Shown: one piece after another, positions 33,636 to 42,286 of the stretch
Layout of the letters: each line of letters opens with the position of its first letter
How positions within the stretch are numbered: the first letter of the stretch is position 1
From: Planococcus kocurii
GTDB lineage: Bacteria; Bacillota; Bacilli; Bacillales_A; Planococcaceae
DNA: 64,000 nucleotides
Assembly: GCF_001465835.2 (NCBI RefSeq)
Contig: NZ_CP013661.2
Coordinates: 1,163,501 to 1,227,500 of the forward strand
Reading direction: 5' to 3'
Position numbers and translations under genes: made by a program
Notes under the pieces: generated by a model
Database searches by the model: none
Seen by the model: the letters and a program-made list of their open reading frames with translations, nothing else
Told to the model about the DNA's origin: nothing

Positions 33636-35108
33636 TTAGTTACTGTTAATGTAACGTGTTTTGTTTTGGCAATAAAACTCAACGGCTTCGCTGCCTAGCT
33701 CTTTATATGTGCCTGTGCTTGACTGCTTGTAGCCGCCAAAAGGTGCTTGGAAGAATGTGCCTGTTGTCGTCATATTCACTTTGACAATTCCAGCTTGAAT
33801 TTCGCTAAGTGCGCGGTTCATGTATGTTAAGTTTTTCGTGCAAATAGCAGCTGACAAACCAAATGCCACGTCATTTGCTACTTCAATTGCTTCATCAATT
33901 GAGTCAATTTCAATAATGCTAATAACAGGACCAAATACTTCTTCTTGTGCAATGGTCATCGCTGATTTTACACTACCGATAACCGTTGGTTCAACGAAAA
34001 ATCCTTTGTCTGACCCTGCAAATTCTGGAATTCCGCCACCCGTTAATACTTCGCCGCCTTCATCGATTGCTTTCTGAATTAGATCTAATGTAGATTGACG
34101 CTCTCCTTCACTTACTTGAGGACCCATTGTAACGCCTTCATCCATGCCATTACCTATTTTGATTTCTTTTGACTTCGCCACTAATTTATCCGTAAACTCT
34201 TGACGAATGTCTTTGTGAATAACTACACGACTCGTTGCTGTACAGGCTTGCCCCGTTTGACCGTATCCACCAGCTACGGCAAGTGCGACTGCTGCATCCA
34301 CGTCGGCATCTTCCATCACGATCAATGGATTTTTGCCACCCATTTCAAGCAAGACACGTTTCATTTCTTTTGCGGCTTCTGCGTAAATTAAGTTTCCTAC
34401 ACGATTTGATCCTGTAAATGTAATGGCTTTAACTGCAGGATGATTGATCATCTCCGTTACAAGGCGACCCGGTCCCACTAATTGGTTTACGACACCTGAA
34501 GGTACACCCGCTCTTTCAACAATTTCCATAAATTTCTGTGCCGTCAATGGCGTTTCAGAAGAAGCTTTTAACACAACTGTATTGCCGCTCAAAATAGCAG
34601 GCGCAATTTTCCAAGCTGGAATCGACAATGGGAAGTTCCATGGTGTTACGACTAATACAACACCTAGTGCTTCTTTGTGTAATTCAATTTGAACGCCCGC
34701 CATATCCGATTCAATGATACGTCCTGTCATGCGGCGTCCTTCACCTGCATAAAACTTCACGATGCCTGCTGCGTAATTCACTTCTTTAAATGCATCTGCG
34801 TATGTTTTACCTTCTTCTTGAACAATGATTCGAGCAATTTCTTCTGCTTCTGCTTCCATGATCGCTGCAATTTTGAATAAGTATTCGCCTCTTGCAGGAG
34901 AGGGTGTTTTACTCCATGCTGGGAATGCTGCTGCTGCCGCTTCAATAGCTGCTTGCGCGTCTTTTTCGTTAGACTGACGAACGTTTACCACAACTTCATC
35001 TTTGTTTGCAGGGTTTCTAATTTCAAGCATATCTGTTCCTGATGTTTCTACCCATTCACCATTGATAAAGTTCTTTAACACGCGTACTTCATTTTTTACT
35101 GTCATCAT
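33636..35108 (-). CDS. Aldehyde dehydrogenase family protein
   Basis: NAD(P)-dependent oxidation of an aldehyde to its acid. 490 residues with the ALDH active site: general-base Glu in LLEMGGKNP near residue 258, nucleophile Cys in GQACTATSR near residue 292, and cofactor motif FTGSNRVGN. Overall similarity is to the YcbD/ketoglutarate-semialdehyde group. Given its position between DUF3726 and iclR, I infer a semialdehyde intermediate of the pathway; the substrate is not established. GGAGGAG lies seven bases before the ATG. Confidence 0.92.
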   Translation of the reverse strand: MMTVKNEVRVLKNFINGEWVETSGTDMLEIRNPANKDEVVVNVRQSNEKDAQAAIEAAAAAFPAWSKTPSPARGEYLFKIAAIMEAEAEEIARIIVQEEGKTYADAFKEVNYAAGIVKFYAGEGRRMTGRIIESDMAGVQIELHKEALGVVLVVTPWNFPLSIPAWKIAPAILSGNTVVLKASSETPLTAQKFMEIVERAGVPSGVVNQLVGPGRLVTEMINHPAVKAITFTGSNRVGNLIYAEAAKEMKRVLLEMGGKNPLIVMEDADVDAAVALAVAGGYGQTGQACTATSRVVIHKDIRQEFTDKLVAKSKEIKIGNGMDEGVTMGPQVSEGERQSTLDLIQKAIDEGGEVLTGGGIPEFAGSDKGFFVEPTVIGSVKSAMTIAQEEVFGPVISIIEIDSIDEAIEVANDVAFGLSAAICTKNLTYMNRALSEIQAGIVKVNMTTTGTFFQAPFGGYKQSSTGTYKELGSEAVEFYCQNKTRYINSN

Positions 35109-35136
35109 TTACAATCTCCTCCAGCTGTTATATGGT

Positions 35137-35928
35137 TTAGCCCGCTCCATGCGATCGGGATTGGTCTGTTGATTCGACTAACATTCGCTTGCCCGTTTCG
35201 TTTAAATCCATCCACAATTCTTTGTTGATTTCTGCGCCGTTTTCCCATGAAGAAATCCATTTTTGTTCGAAATCCTCAGTTGTTGTGATAATGCAAGATG
35301 GGTCGATGGTTTGTTCGAATTGCTCAATCAATTGATCTATGGCTTCTATAGACTTTGTTCCGAACATGAAAAAGTCTGTAAAGGTTTCCGGCAATACGAG
35401 CGCTTTGTCTCCAGTAAGCCTCAATTGTTTATTGATTATTTCCACTATGTCCGCATTGTTTCGCTTATGAATCATCACCGGAAACTCCATACTTGGTGAC
35501 GCGATAATGAGCGACGAATGACCTCTTAACTTATACAAAATGATGCTTCCCAGTCCTTTTTTCGACATATACATAGCTTGCTGCGCCAGTACGCGTGACG
35601 GAGTCGTTTGTTTAATGCACACAGCGGTTGATTGTTGATTTTGCAAACGCGCAATTACGTAATCAGCGCACGCTTTTCCGAGTAACATTCCACTTTGTTT
35701 GCCACCATTTATCACTGTCAGTTGCGCTGTTTCACTTACTATTTTCAATTCTTCTAGTTGGCTTTGTAAGTTTGGCAACTCATCTGATAATTGCTGCAAT
35801 CCATATAACCCAAGAAACTCGGCATTTGCAACGGTTTCTGCCCCTTCTTCTGCGTATCCGTAAGGAACTCCACACGCTTGAAAGATTTTTTTGCAATGCG
35901 TATATAATTCTATGTGAGAGACACGCAT
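35137..35928 (-). CDS. DUF3726-like protein, related to malate/lactate dehydrogenase type 2
   Basis: 263-residue cytoplasmic protein of unknown function. The start (HIELYTHCKKIFQACGVP then AEEGAETVANAEFLGLYGLQQL) and the segment ACADYVIARLQNQQSTAVCIKQ recall the Ldh_2/malate-lactate dehydrogenase fold, but the typical nucleotide-binding stretch is not obvious. Proteins I recall as DUF3726 accompany dipeptidase and large hypothetical genes in other bacteria, which fits here. The ATG lies eight bases after AAGGAG, and the gene overlaps the dipeptidase gene by 19 bases. Family call is from memory. Confidence 0.6.
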   Translation of the reverse strand: MRVSHIELYTHCKKIFQACGVPYGYAEEGAETVANAEFLGLYGLQQLSDELPNLQSQLEELKIVSETAQLTVINGGKQSGMLLGKACADYVIARLQNQQSTAVCIKQTTPSRVLAQQAMYMSKKGLGSIILYKLRGHSSLIIASPSMEFPVMIHKRNNADIVEIINKQLRLTGDKALVLPETFTDFFMFGTKSIEAIDQLIEQFEQTIDPSCIITTTEDFEQKWISSWENGAEINKELWMDLNETGKRMLVESTDQSRSHGAG

Positions 35929-36932
35929 GTCACCAACTCCTTCTGCGCCTTAAACCCTTCGTCGAAGAAACGGTACCAGTTGCCACCCATAATTTTAGAA
36001 ATTTCATCAAACGTCATGCCACGAGCAGATAACCCTTGAACAATATTCGGGAAATCAAGTGGCGTTTGGAACCATTCTGGCCAATCCGGCCAACCTGGAT
36101 TTTCTTTTGAACCCGCACCATACTCGATTTCATGCGTCCACCTTCCCATTCTCATCCATGCCAGAAAATCAACAGACATGTTATGCGTCAAATCGGTTCC
36201 AATTCCGATGTGATCAATGCCCATGAAATCTGCAGTGCGTGCAATCATATCGCAAAACTCTTCTAAAGTTGTACCTGCTCCGTTGATCAAGTGAGGATAA
36301 GCACACACACCAAGCACGCCTTTATTGTCACGTAATGCCGTTAAAATTTCTTCTGACTTGTTACGCTTTGTAGGGTAAATCCAATCTGGATTAGCATGGG
36401 TAATCGCAACTGGACGACTTGATAGTGCCAGTGTGTCTAATGATGTTTTGTTGCCCACGTGGGACAAATCAATGACCATTCCAACGCGGTTCATCTCGGC
36501 AATAACGTTCTTGCCGTATCTTGAAAGACCAGGATCTGTTTCTTCATAACAGCTGCTGCCGACAAGATTTTGATTATTGTATGTTAATTGCATAATTTTC
36601 ACACCAAGTTGATTGAATACCGATACTAATCCCAGTTCATCTTCTAAAGCAGATGTATTTTGTGCACCAAGAATGATGCCCAGTTTTCCGATACGCTTCG
36701 CTGTAGCAATATCTTCTCCTGTTTTTACAGCCATTACTAGGTCGTTGTGATCCGCAAAGAATCGATGCCATTCCGCCACTTTGGTCAAAGTTTCACGAGC
36801 ATTCTCCCACAATCCAACACAAGCATGCACACACTTAACGCCACCCTTTTGCAGCATCACTACAAAATCTCGGTCCCATTTACTTAGTTCCAGTGCGTCT
36901 ATAACCATCATGTCTTTTATATCAATCGTCAT
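35910..36932 (-). CDS. Membrane-dipeptidase (M19) family protein with altered metal site
   Basis: 340-residue TIM-barrel amidohydrolase-like protein. It keeps GMVIDLSHVG (His158), VAITHANP (His179) and IGIGTDLTH (Asp247), equivalent to renal dipeptidase His198, His219 and Asp288. The usual N-terminal HxD is replaced by IDALELS (residues 11-17), and the bridging Glu position reads GAQN (Gln91). A binuclear zinc centre therefore seems unlikely and the activity may differ from dipeptide hydrolysis. No signal peptide is present. The start ATG overlaps the preceding stop (ATGA) with GGAGGAG upstream. Confidence 0.82.
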   Translation of the reverse strand: MTIDIKDMMVIDALELSKWDRDFVVMLQKGGVKCVHACVGLWENARETLTKVAEWHRFFADHNDLVMAVKTGEDIATAKRIGKLGIILGAQNTSALEDELGLVSVFNQLGVKIMQLTYNNQNLVGSSCYEETDPGLSRYGKNVIAEMNRVGMVIDLSHVGNKTSLDTLALSSRPVAITHANPDWIYPTKRNKSEEILTALRDNKGVLGVCAYPHLINGAGTTLEEFCDMIARTADFMGIDHIGIGTDLTHNMSVDFLAWMRMGRWTHEIEYGAGSKENPGWPDWPEWFQTPLDFPNIVQGLSARGMTFDEISKIMGGNWYRFFDEGFKAQKELVTCVSLT

Positions 36933-38647
36933 TTGATCTCCTCCGAATTTGGTAATAATGGATAGAACCAATCATCATTAAATGCAGAGGTTCCGATTTC
37001 TTCAACTAATGGAGCACCTTGGAATAATGTAATGCGAACCCACCGATTCGACTTCGGATCAAATCGTTCTGCTCCAAAAATGGCAAGCTTACATCGCAAC
37101 AAGTACACTGGCAGTAAATCAGCCCCTGTTAAATTCGCTTGTACTTCCCCATACGGTAATCCTTCAAGAGATTGAATTCTTCTAACAATTCCTCTTAATT
37201 CTGGCTTTTCAAATAAGAATAACGCAACTGACTGCTCATCTTCACACGTTGCTAGTTCTGCTGTGAGTTGTTGAACTTGCTCGGCGATATTCATCGGCAT
37301 TGCGAGTTCAGCGCCGGGATCGACTCCGTGTTCACCTAGACGAGGTTCTTCTTTTTCGACTGATCGATACCAGAAATAATGTTTTTGCTCGGGTTGACTG
37401 AAATCATATTGGAATACCCACTCGTACTGCTTTTTAATAATTGAACGCAGAGCTCCAATCGTCATTTCAGGTACTAGGAGAATGCGATCATCTGCATTTG
37501 TTTGTTGCTCCAAGTCTACAATAATTTCTGGATATAATTCGATTAGTTGAGAATTAATAAGTTCTTGTGCTTCGACAGTAAATTGCTCTTTTACTCGGTC
37601 CGTCAATTGCACCCAAGTCTGTTCAGTATTGCCTCCTGAACGAATTGCTGTTTCACTACTATCTTTTACTAACGTTAAAATGGCTTCGACTTCATTAGCT
37701 AAGTGTCTCGGGTTTTCAAAAAACAATGTGTGTGGAATAGGTGCACTTTCAAAGAAGTGATGAACCCGATCTAAGTTGCGAATGAAACGCTTATAATCTT
37801 CAGGTGAAGGGTTTTTTTGTTTTGCACACGCCAATGCCGTTTCTCGAATCATCATCCACTGGTTAAGAAGTTTTGGATGCGAAATCACATAAGGAACCAT
37901 TCCAAGGCCCGTTGCATTCCCTGTGCCTACTAATCTTTTTGCCTCTACTCCCAGTTGAGCCGCTTGTGGATTCCGTTTGCGCGCGATGTGTTCAACCATT
38001 TCAAAGCTGAAATGACGCAACATATATACCGCGAACATTTGCGCTTGAAATGCACCGCTGAATGTATGATGTTCTTTTACTTTTTCATAAGGCGCAATGC
38101 CAAACTTGCCATTACCATAAACCGCTGTCGTTCTGAACAAGTAGCCAATTTCGTATAGGATATTTAAGTCTGGCTGTTCTCCTTTTGATAGCGCTTCCAC
38201 AACGTGCTTGAAAACACGCTGACTTTTATTAGCTCTTGACCAAACGAGATCCGTTACATCGCCTCTGCCCATTTCTTGTTTTGGAAGTTCTTGCTTCATT
38301 TTTTTTAATTTCTTTTCGGAAACTTCGCCTTCACACAATGCGAATGTGATATCCCATCGTTCTGAAATGACACGATCACTTCGAACTTCATCACTAATTT
38401 CTCGTGACAAGGCAACAAACGTATAATGTCCTTGCGGAGTTGTAATTTTATATAAAGCTTCCCCGTAGCCATCGTTATCTAAATCGAATAATGTTTGTTT
38501 AATATCCCAAGCTTCGCGCATCATTTTGCGGAACATAATTCGTAAAAAACTGAGACTGGTTGAGCGCATAACTCCTAGTCTTTGGATTTGCATTACTTCA
38601 GATGCAGGTCTAAGTGCATCACAATTTTCAATCGCTCGGTTGACCAT
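36929..38647 (-). CDS. Large uncharacterised protein, first gene of the catabolic operon
   Basis: About 572 residues, not recognised as any enzyme of known function. Notable segments are ENCDALRPASE and LRIMFRKMMREAWDI near the N-terminus, FVALSREISDEVRSDRVI, YEIGYLFRTTAVYGNGKFGIA near residue 170, LVGTGNATGLGMVPYVISHP near residue 245, and VPVYLLRCKLAIFGAERFDP near the end. No signal peptide or membrane helix is present. I recall similar proteins beside DUF3726 and dipeptidase genes in proteobacteria, suggesting a conserved pathway partner. ATG nine bases after GGAGG chosen. Confidence 0.7.
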   Translation of the reverse strand: MVNRAIENCDALRPASEVMQIQRLGVMRSTSLSFLRIMFRKMMREAWDIKQTLFDLDNDGYGEALYKITTPQGHYTFVALSREISDEVRSDRVISERWDITFALCEGEVSEKKLKKMKQELPKQEMGRGDVTDLVWSRANKSQRVFKHVVEALSKGEQPDLNILYEIGYLFRTTAVYGNGKFGIAPYEKVKEHHTFSGAFQAQMFAVYMLRHFSFEMVEHIARKRNPQAAQLGVEAKRLVGTGNATGLGMVPYVISHPKLLNQWMMIRETALACAKQKNPSPEDYKRFIRNLDRVHHFFESAPIPHTLFFENPRHLANEVEAILTLVKDSSETAIRSGGNTEQTWVQLTDRVKEQFTVEAQELINSQLIELYPEIIVDLEQQTNADDRILLVPEMTIGALRSIIKKQYEWVFQYDFSQPEQKHYFWYRSVEKEEPRLGEHGVDPGAELAMPMNIAEQVQQLTAELATCEDEQSVALFLFEKPELRGIVRRIQSLEGLPYGEVQANLTGADLLPVYLLRCKLAIFGAERFDPKSNRWVRITLFQGAPLVEEIGTSAFNDDWFYPLLPNSEEIK

Positions 38648-38730
38648 AATAACCATCCTCCATCTTTCTACTCCTACAGCACTTTTATCTAATTCCGAAT
38701 AACGGGATGCATTTCCGAATCACTCCATTT

Positions 38731-38759
38731 ATCATAATTCCGTTTGAATACTCTGTCAA
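38731..38759 (-). promoter_or_regulatory. Strong SigA-type promoter of the catabolic operon
   Basis: TTGACA, 17 bases, TATGAT on the minus strand, about 85 bases before the first start codon. Direct TTCCGAAT repeats lie downstream at 38694 and 38713. Confidence 0.75.
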
Positions 38760-38760
38760 T

Positions 38761-38786
38761 CATTTCGTATAAAATAATACGAAATG
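38761..38786. promoter_or_regulatory. Perfect palindrome next to the -35 box, candidate IclR operator
   Basis: CATTTCGTAT-N6-ATACGAAATG: two perfect 10-base arms separated by AAAATA, ending one base from the -35 hexamer. Its position suits activation or repression by the operon's IclR protein. Confidence 0.65.
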
Positions 38787-38910
38787 TTCAAATTTTTTTT
38801 ATATTCTATACTCCTATTTGAGTGATACCAAGCTTCCGCTCCTTCATTTGAGAAACTAGTAATCCAGTTCTATTTTATGTGATTTCAGCACTTCCTATTT
38901 TCACGATGCA

Positions 38911-38953
38911 AAAAAAAGAGAGAACCCAAATACGCTAAGGTTTCTCTCTTTTA
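38911..38953 (-). terminator. Terminator downstream of the MATE gene
   Basis: AAAAGAGAGAACC pairs with GGTTTCTCTCTTTT with T-runs, about 60 bases after the MATE stop codon. Confidence 0.82.
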
Positions 38954-39011
38954 ATATATTTTTAGCTAACTGTAAAGTCGAACACGATCTAAATATCATC
39001 AAAATCAACTC

Positions 39012-40346
39012 TTAGCTATGCCATTTTCTATGATAGTAGTAAATTGTCACAAGAACGATAAATTCGGACGTTGGAATCGCGAGCCAGACACCCGTCAGTC
39101 CAAATAGTCGAGGCATAATCATCAGTAAGATTAGCAAAACAATCATTTCGCGTGCTGCAGTAATCCAGGTCGCCATTCGAATATGTCCAATAGATTGATA
39201 ATAAGTCATCATGACAAAGTTTGTTCCCATAAAGAGATAGGCGATAAAGAATAGTTTAATGCCCGATACCGCTAGCGCCAGCACTTCTTCTGGGAAGTCA
39301 CCAAACAAACTGACAATCTGAGTTGCTGCAAATTGACCAATGAGCATAAAGAAGATACCCGCTGCTAGAGATGTAGCAATTGCCAGACGTATCGTTTGCT
39401 TTATCTTTTGTTCATCCTTGGCTCCGCTGTAATAACTGATCAACGGTTGGATAGCAGCACCCATTCCGAGAAATAACAACAACATCACACTGTGAACATA
39501 GTTCAAAATGGTAAAAGCTGATACACCAACAGTTCCAGCAAGATATTTAAAGGTAAGATTATGAGAAATCGTAAAAACTGAAATTCCGACTTCTGCAAGA
39601 AAACTTGGAAACCCAACCGCTAATATAAGAAGAGTAAGCTTCTTATCAAACTTGAAACGTACCAAACGTAAGTTGCTTTTTTTTCTAAAAAAATGCGTAC
39701 TGAGAATAACTAAACCAACAAGTCCACCAAGTATCGTTGCAAAAGCTGCACCTTCTACGCCAAAATCTAGTATAAATAAAAACACATAGTTCAATATGAT
39801 GTTGACCACTGACGTAGAGATCAGCGCAATCATTGCTGTATTAGGACCTCCATCATTTCGCACTAAAATACTAAAAGTGTTTTCTACTGTGAAGACGAAT
39901 CCAAACAGCAACATAACGTTCAAGTAACCGGATGTATATTCAAACGTATCCACATTCGCACCTAGTAAATAAGCAAGTTCTGTTCTGAAGATAAAGGCAG
40001 TCAGCCCAATGATGATCGTTAAGACAAAGATAGAGGCGATCGCATGTGAAAAAATGATCCGTGCTTGATCTGGACGTTTTGCACCCATCATTGCCGAATA
40101 TCGAGTCGCAGCACCAATACCAATCCATAAGGACATCGCTACAAAAATAGTGAATACGGGTCCCGCAATTCCGACACCAGCCAAAGCGATAGGTCCCAAC
40201 TTGTTGCCGACCATAATCCCGTCAGCAACAATATTAACAGCCATCAGCAACATTCCAACAATCGACGGAATTAAGTACCTCAAGAAAGATTTTCCTACTG
40301 ATTCCATGTCCAATCTATTTGTTGTTTGTTTCTCTTCCATAACCAA
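39012..40346 (-). CDS. MATE-family multidrug efflux transporter
   Basis: Twelve-helix antiporter of the MatE family, 444 residues, exporting cationic compounds using Na+ or H+. Typical segments are SIVGMLLMAVNIVADGIMVGNKLGPIALAGVGIAGP in TM1-2 and GMGAAIQPLISYYSGAK in the second half. It lies 51 bases downstream of a TetR-type gene on the same strand, which probably controls it. A TTG start seven bases after GAGG fits better than the ATG two codons later. Confidence 0.88.
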   Translation of the reverse strand: MVMEEKQTTNRLDMESVGKSFLRYLIPSIVGMLLMAVNIVADGIMVGNKLGPIALAGVGIAGPVFTIFVAMSLWIGIGAATRYSAMMGAKRPDQARIIFSHAIASIFVLTIIIGLTAFIFRTELAYLLGANVDTFEYTSGYLNVMLLFGFVFTVENTFSILVRNDGGPNTAMIALISTSVVNIILNYVFLFILDFGVEGAAFATILGGLVGLVILSTHFFRKKSNLRLVRFKFDKKLTLLILAVGFPSFLAEVGISVFTISHNLTFKYLAGTVGVSAFTILNYVHSVMLLLFLGMGAAIQPLISYYSGAKDEQKIKQTIRLAIATSLAAGIFFMLIGQFAATQIVSLFGDFPEEVLALAVSGIKLFFIAYLFMGTNFVMMTYYQSIGHIRMATWITAAREMIVLLILLMIMPRLFGLTGVWLAIPTSEFIVLVTIYYYHRKWHS

Positions 40347-40397
40347 TTCAAATCCTCACCTAAGAATTACGTTACCAACATAAAAGGGATTGGTATA

Positions 40398-40973
40398 TTA
40401 CGAATTAGGACATTCATCCTTTTTTTCAGTTAAAATTCCGGTCAATAATACGTCCACAATTGTTTCAACTGATTCTGTTACCGCAATGCTATGTACTAAA
40501 AAGAAATGTTTATCCAGTGTAATGTTGGAAGTCTCTATAATCACTCTGATCAACAAGTCGATGTTTATATCCTTAACAATCCCTGTTCGAATACCTTCTT
40601 CAAGAAGCTCCTTAATATCATCCCACTGGTTGAACTCCCGATTTACGCGCTCCCACTGTTCAGGATAGGAGCGTTTTAATTGCTCCAGAATGCGCAAATC
40701 GTAAAATTCGTTGTATTTCGGTAAAACAGCAATGGTTTTTTTAATCTTTTCAGCAAGCGTCCAATCTGTGTTATCGATTATTTGCCGAGTCTGATAGTCA
40801 AATTTATTAAGTGTGCTGTCGATAATGGCATCAAGAATATCCACTTTCGATGAAAAATTTTCGTATAATGTGCGCTTACTTATGCCCAGGCGCTTTGCCA
40901 GCTCATCCATCGTGAATTTGATGCCGTTGTAACGTGTTTCTTCAATAAATGCTTGTATGATTCGTGCTTTCAA
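40398..40973 (-). CDS. TetR-family transcriptional regulator
   Basis: An N-terminal helix-turn-helix at about residues 5-50 (KFTMDELAKRLGISKRTLYENFSSKVDI) and a helical ligand-binding part to residue 191. It is co-transcribed with the MATE pump and likely represses both. A half-palindromic AAAACCA..TGGTTTA arrangement at 41000-41025 upstream may be its operator. TTG start preceded by AAGGAGGAG. Confidence 0.87.
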   Translation of the reverse strand: MKARIIQAFIEETRYNGIKFTMDELAKRLGISKRTLYENFSSKVDILDAIIDSTLNKFDYQTRQIIDNTDWTLAEKIKKTIAVLPKYNEFYDLRILEQLKRSYPEQWERVNREFNQWDDIKELLEEGIRTGIVKDINIDLLIRVIIETSNITLDKHFFLVHSIAVTESVETIVDVLLTGILTEKKDECPNS

Positions 40974-41095
40974 TATATTCTCCTCCTTAGAAAACTTTAA
41001 AAACCATTTTAGTTTTTCTGGTTTAACAATAGTATAATCTGTAACTTGTGTCTATAAAAAAGCCTCAAAGCCATTTCCTCGTATTCGAGGGATTC

Positions 41096-41128
41096 AAAAA
41101 ACCTAATCCATAGGAGGATTAGGTTTTG
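41096..41128. terminator. Terminator downstream of the SDR gene
   Basis: AAAACCTAATCC pairs exactly with GGATTAGGTTTT over a six-base loop. Confidence 0.88.
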
Positions 41129-41167
41129 TACTGAGATTAGTTGCACTAGCCGAGCTGCGTTAGTTGG

Positions 41168-41929
41168 TTATTTTGCAGTTTGACCACCGTCTACTGCTAA
41201 ATTGACACCCGTGATGTATGAAGATCGATCTGAACAAAGCCATAATGCCGCTTGTGCTTGTTCATCCGGGAGTGCCATGCGCCCAAGTGGAATATCATTT
41301 TCTACGTATTTTGCTTGGTCAGGTACTTCTTTTGCCCACGCCTCTACAGCAGGAGTTAGCGTCATCCCCGGACAAATTGAATTGACGCGAATTCCTTTTT
41401 TCGCATATTCTAGCGCGACTGATTTCGTCAGTCCATTGACCGCCCATTTTGCAGCACTATACGTTGCTAAGTTTTCTGATCCAATCAGACCTGATGTAGA
41501 GGCGGTATTTACAATATTCCCTCCACCAGAATCGAGCATTGCTGGAATTTGGTGTTTTAATGAAAAGTACAAACTAGGTTGCGTAATTTGTATACAACGG
41601 TCCCAGTCGGCTGTTTTCGTTTCGGCAATCGGCAAAGATGGCGCACCAATTCCAGCGTTATTATGTGCCCAATCCAAGCGGCCATAATGTTCGACCGTTT
41701 GCTTCACAAGATCGATTACTTCTTGCTCATCTGCAACGTTACATCGTAAGAAAATTGCATCGCCACCCGCCTCTACGACTTGTCGCACTGTTTCTTTACC
41801 GCCTTCTTCGTTAATATCAGAGACGACCACTTTTGCACCTTCTGCGGCAAACGCAAGTGCACTCGCTCTTCCAAGTCCACTCCCCGCTGCTGTAATAATT
41901 CCTACCTTATCCATCATTAGAGCACCCAA
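41168..41929 (-). CDS. Short-chain dehydrogenase/reductase
   Basis: Classical SDR with the cofactor motif IITAAGSGLGRASA, NNAGIG, catalytic Ser in VNTASTSG and YSAAK (Tyr/Lys), and the ending YITGVNLAVDGGQTAK. It oxidises or reduces an unknown alcohol/ketone. A TTG six bases after GGAGG is the best start (about 253 residues); the ATG eight codons earlier overlaps the SD and the ATG four codons later is too far from it. Monocistronic. Confidence 0.87.
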   Translation of the reverse strand: MGALMMDKVGIITAAGSGLGRASALAFAAEGAKVVVSDINEEGGKETVRQVVEAGGDAIFLRCNVADEQEVIDLVKQTVEHYGRLDWAHNNAGIGAPSLPIAETKTADWDRCIQITQPSLYFSLKHQIPAMLDSGGGNIVNTASTSGLIGSENLATYSAAKWAVNGLTKSVALEYAKKGIRVNSICPGMTLTPAVEAWAKEVPDQAKYVENDIPLGRMALPDEQAQAALWLCSDRSSYITGVNLAVDGGQTAK

Positions 41930-42286
41930 ACCAATTCCTCCTTTTTTATCCATACATTCTAATGATTCTGTATACTTTATTTTTATCCTGCTTTTGCTTT
42001 AAAATCGCTCGATTCAATAGGCAACTATATGAAGTAATAGGTATGAAGTTAGGTTCATTGTTCTGAAATTCTACAATCAAGTTGAATGAATAATTATTTG
42101 TTTTTTTCTATTTTCTTCTATATAACTGCGGGTAAGTCGGTAGTAGAAAACATCCACACCTCGTGGCATCAAACGAGAAAATTAGGGTATAGATAACTGT
42201 TCTTCGTTTTAAAAGCAAGTCGACTTTAGATTCCAACAGCCTTATACAAAGGTTCACAACCCAACTAGAGAGGTGTTCATAAAATA
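41930..42286. other. Intergenic stretch between divergent SDR and DHA2 genes
   Basis: About 355 AT-rich bases holding both upstream regions. I see no open frame with a ribosome site, RNA gene or convincing hexamer pair. Confidence 0.4.
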
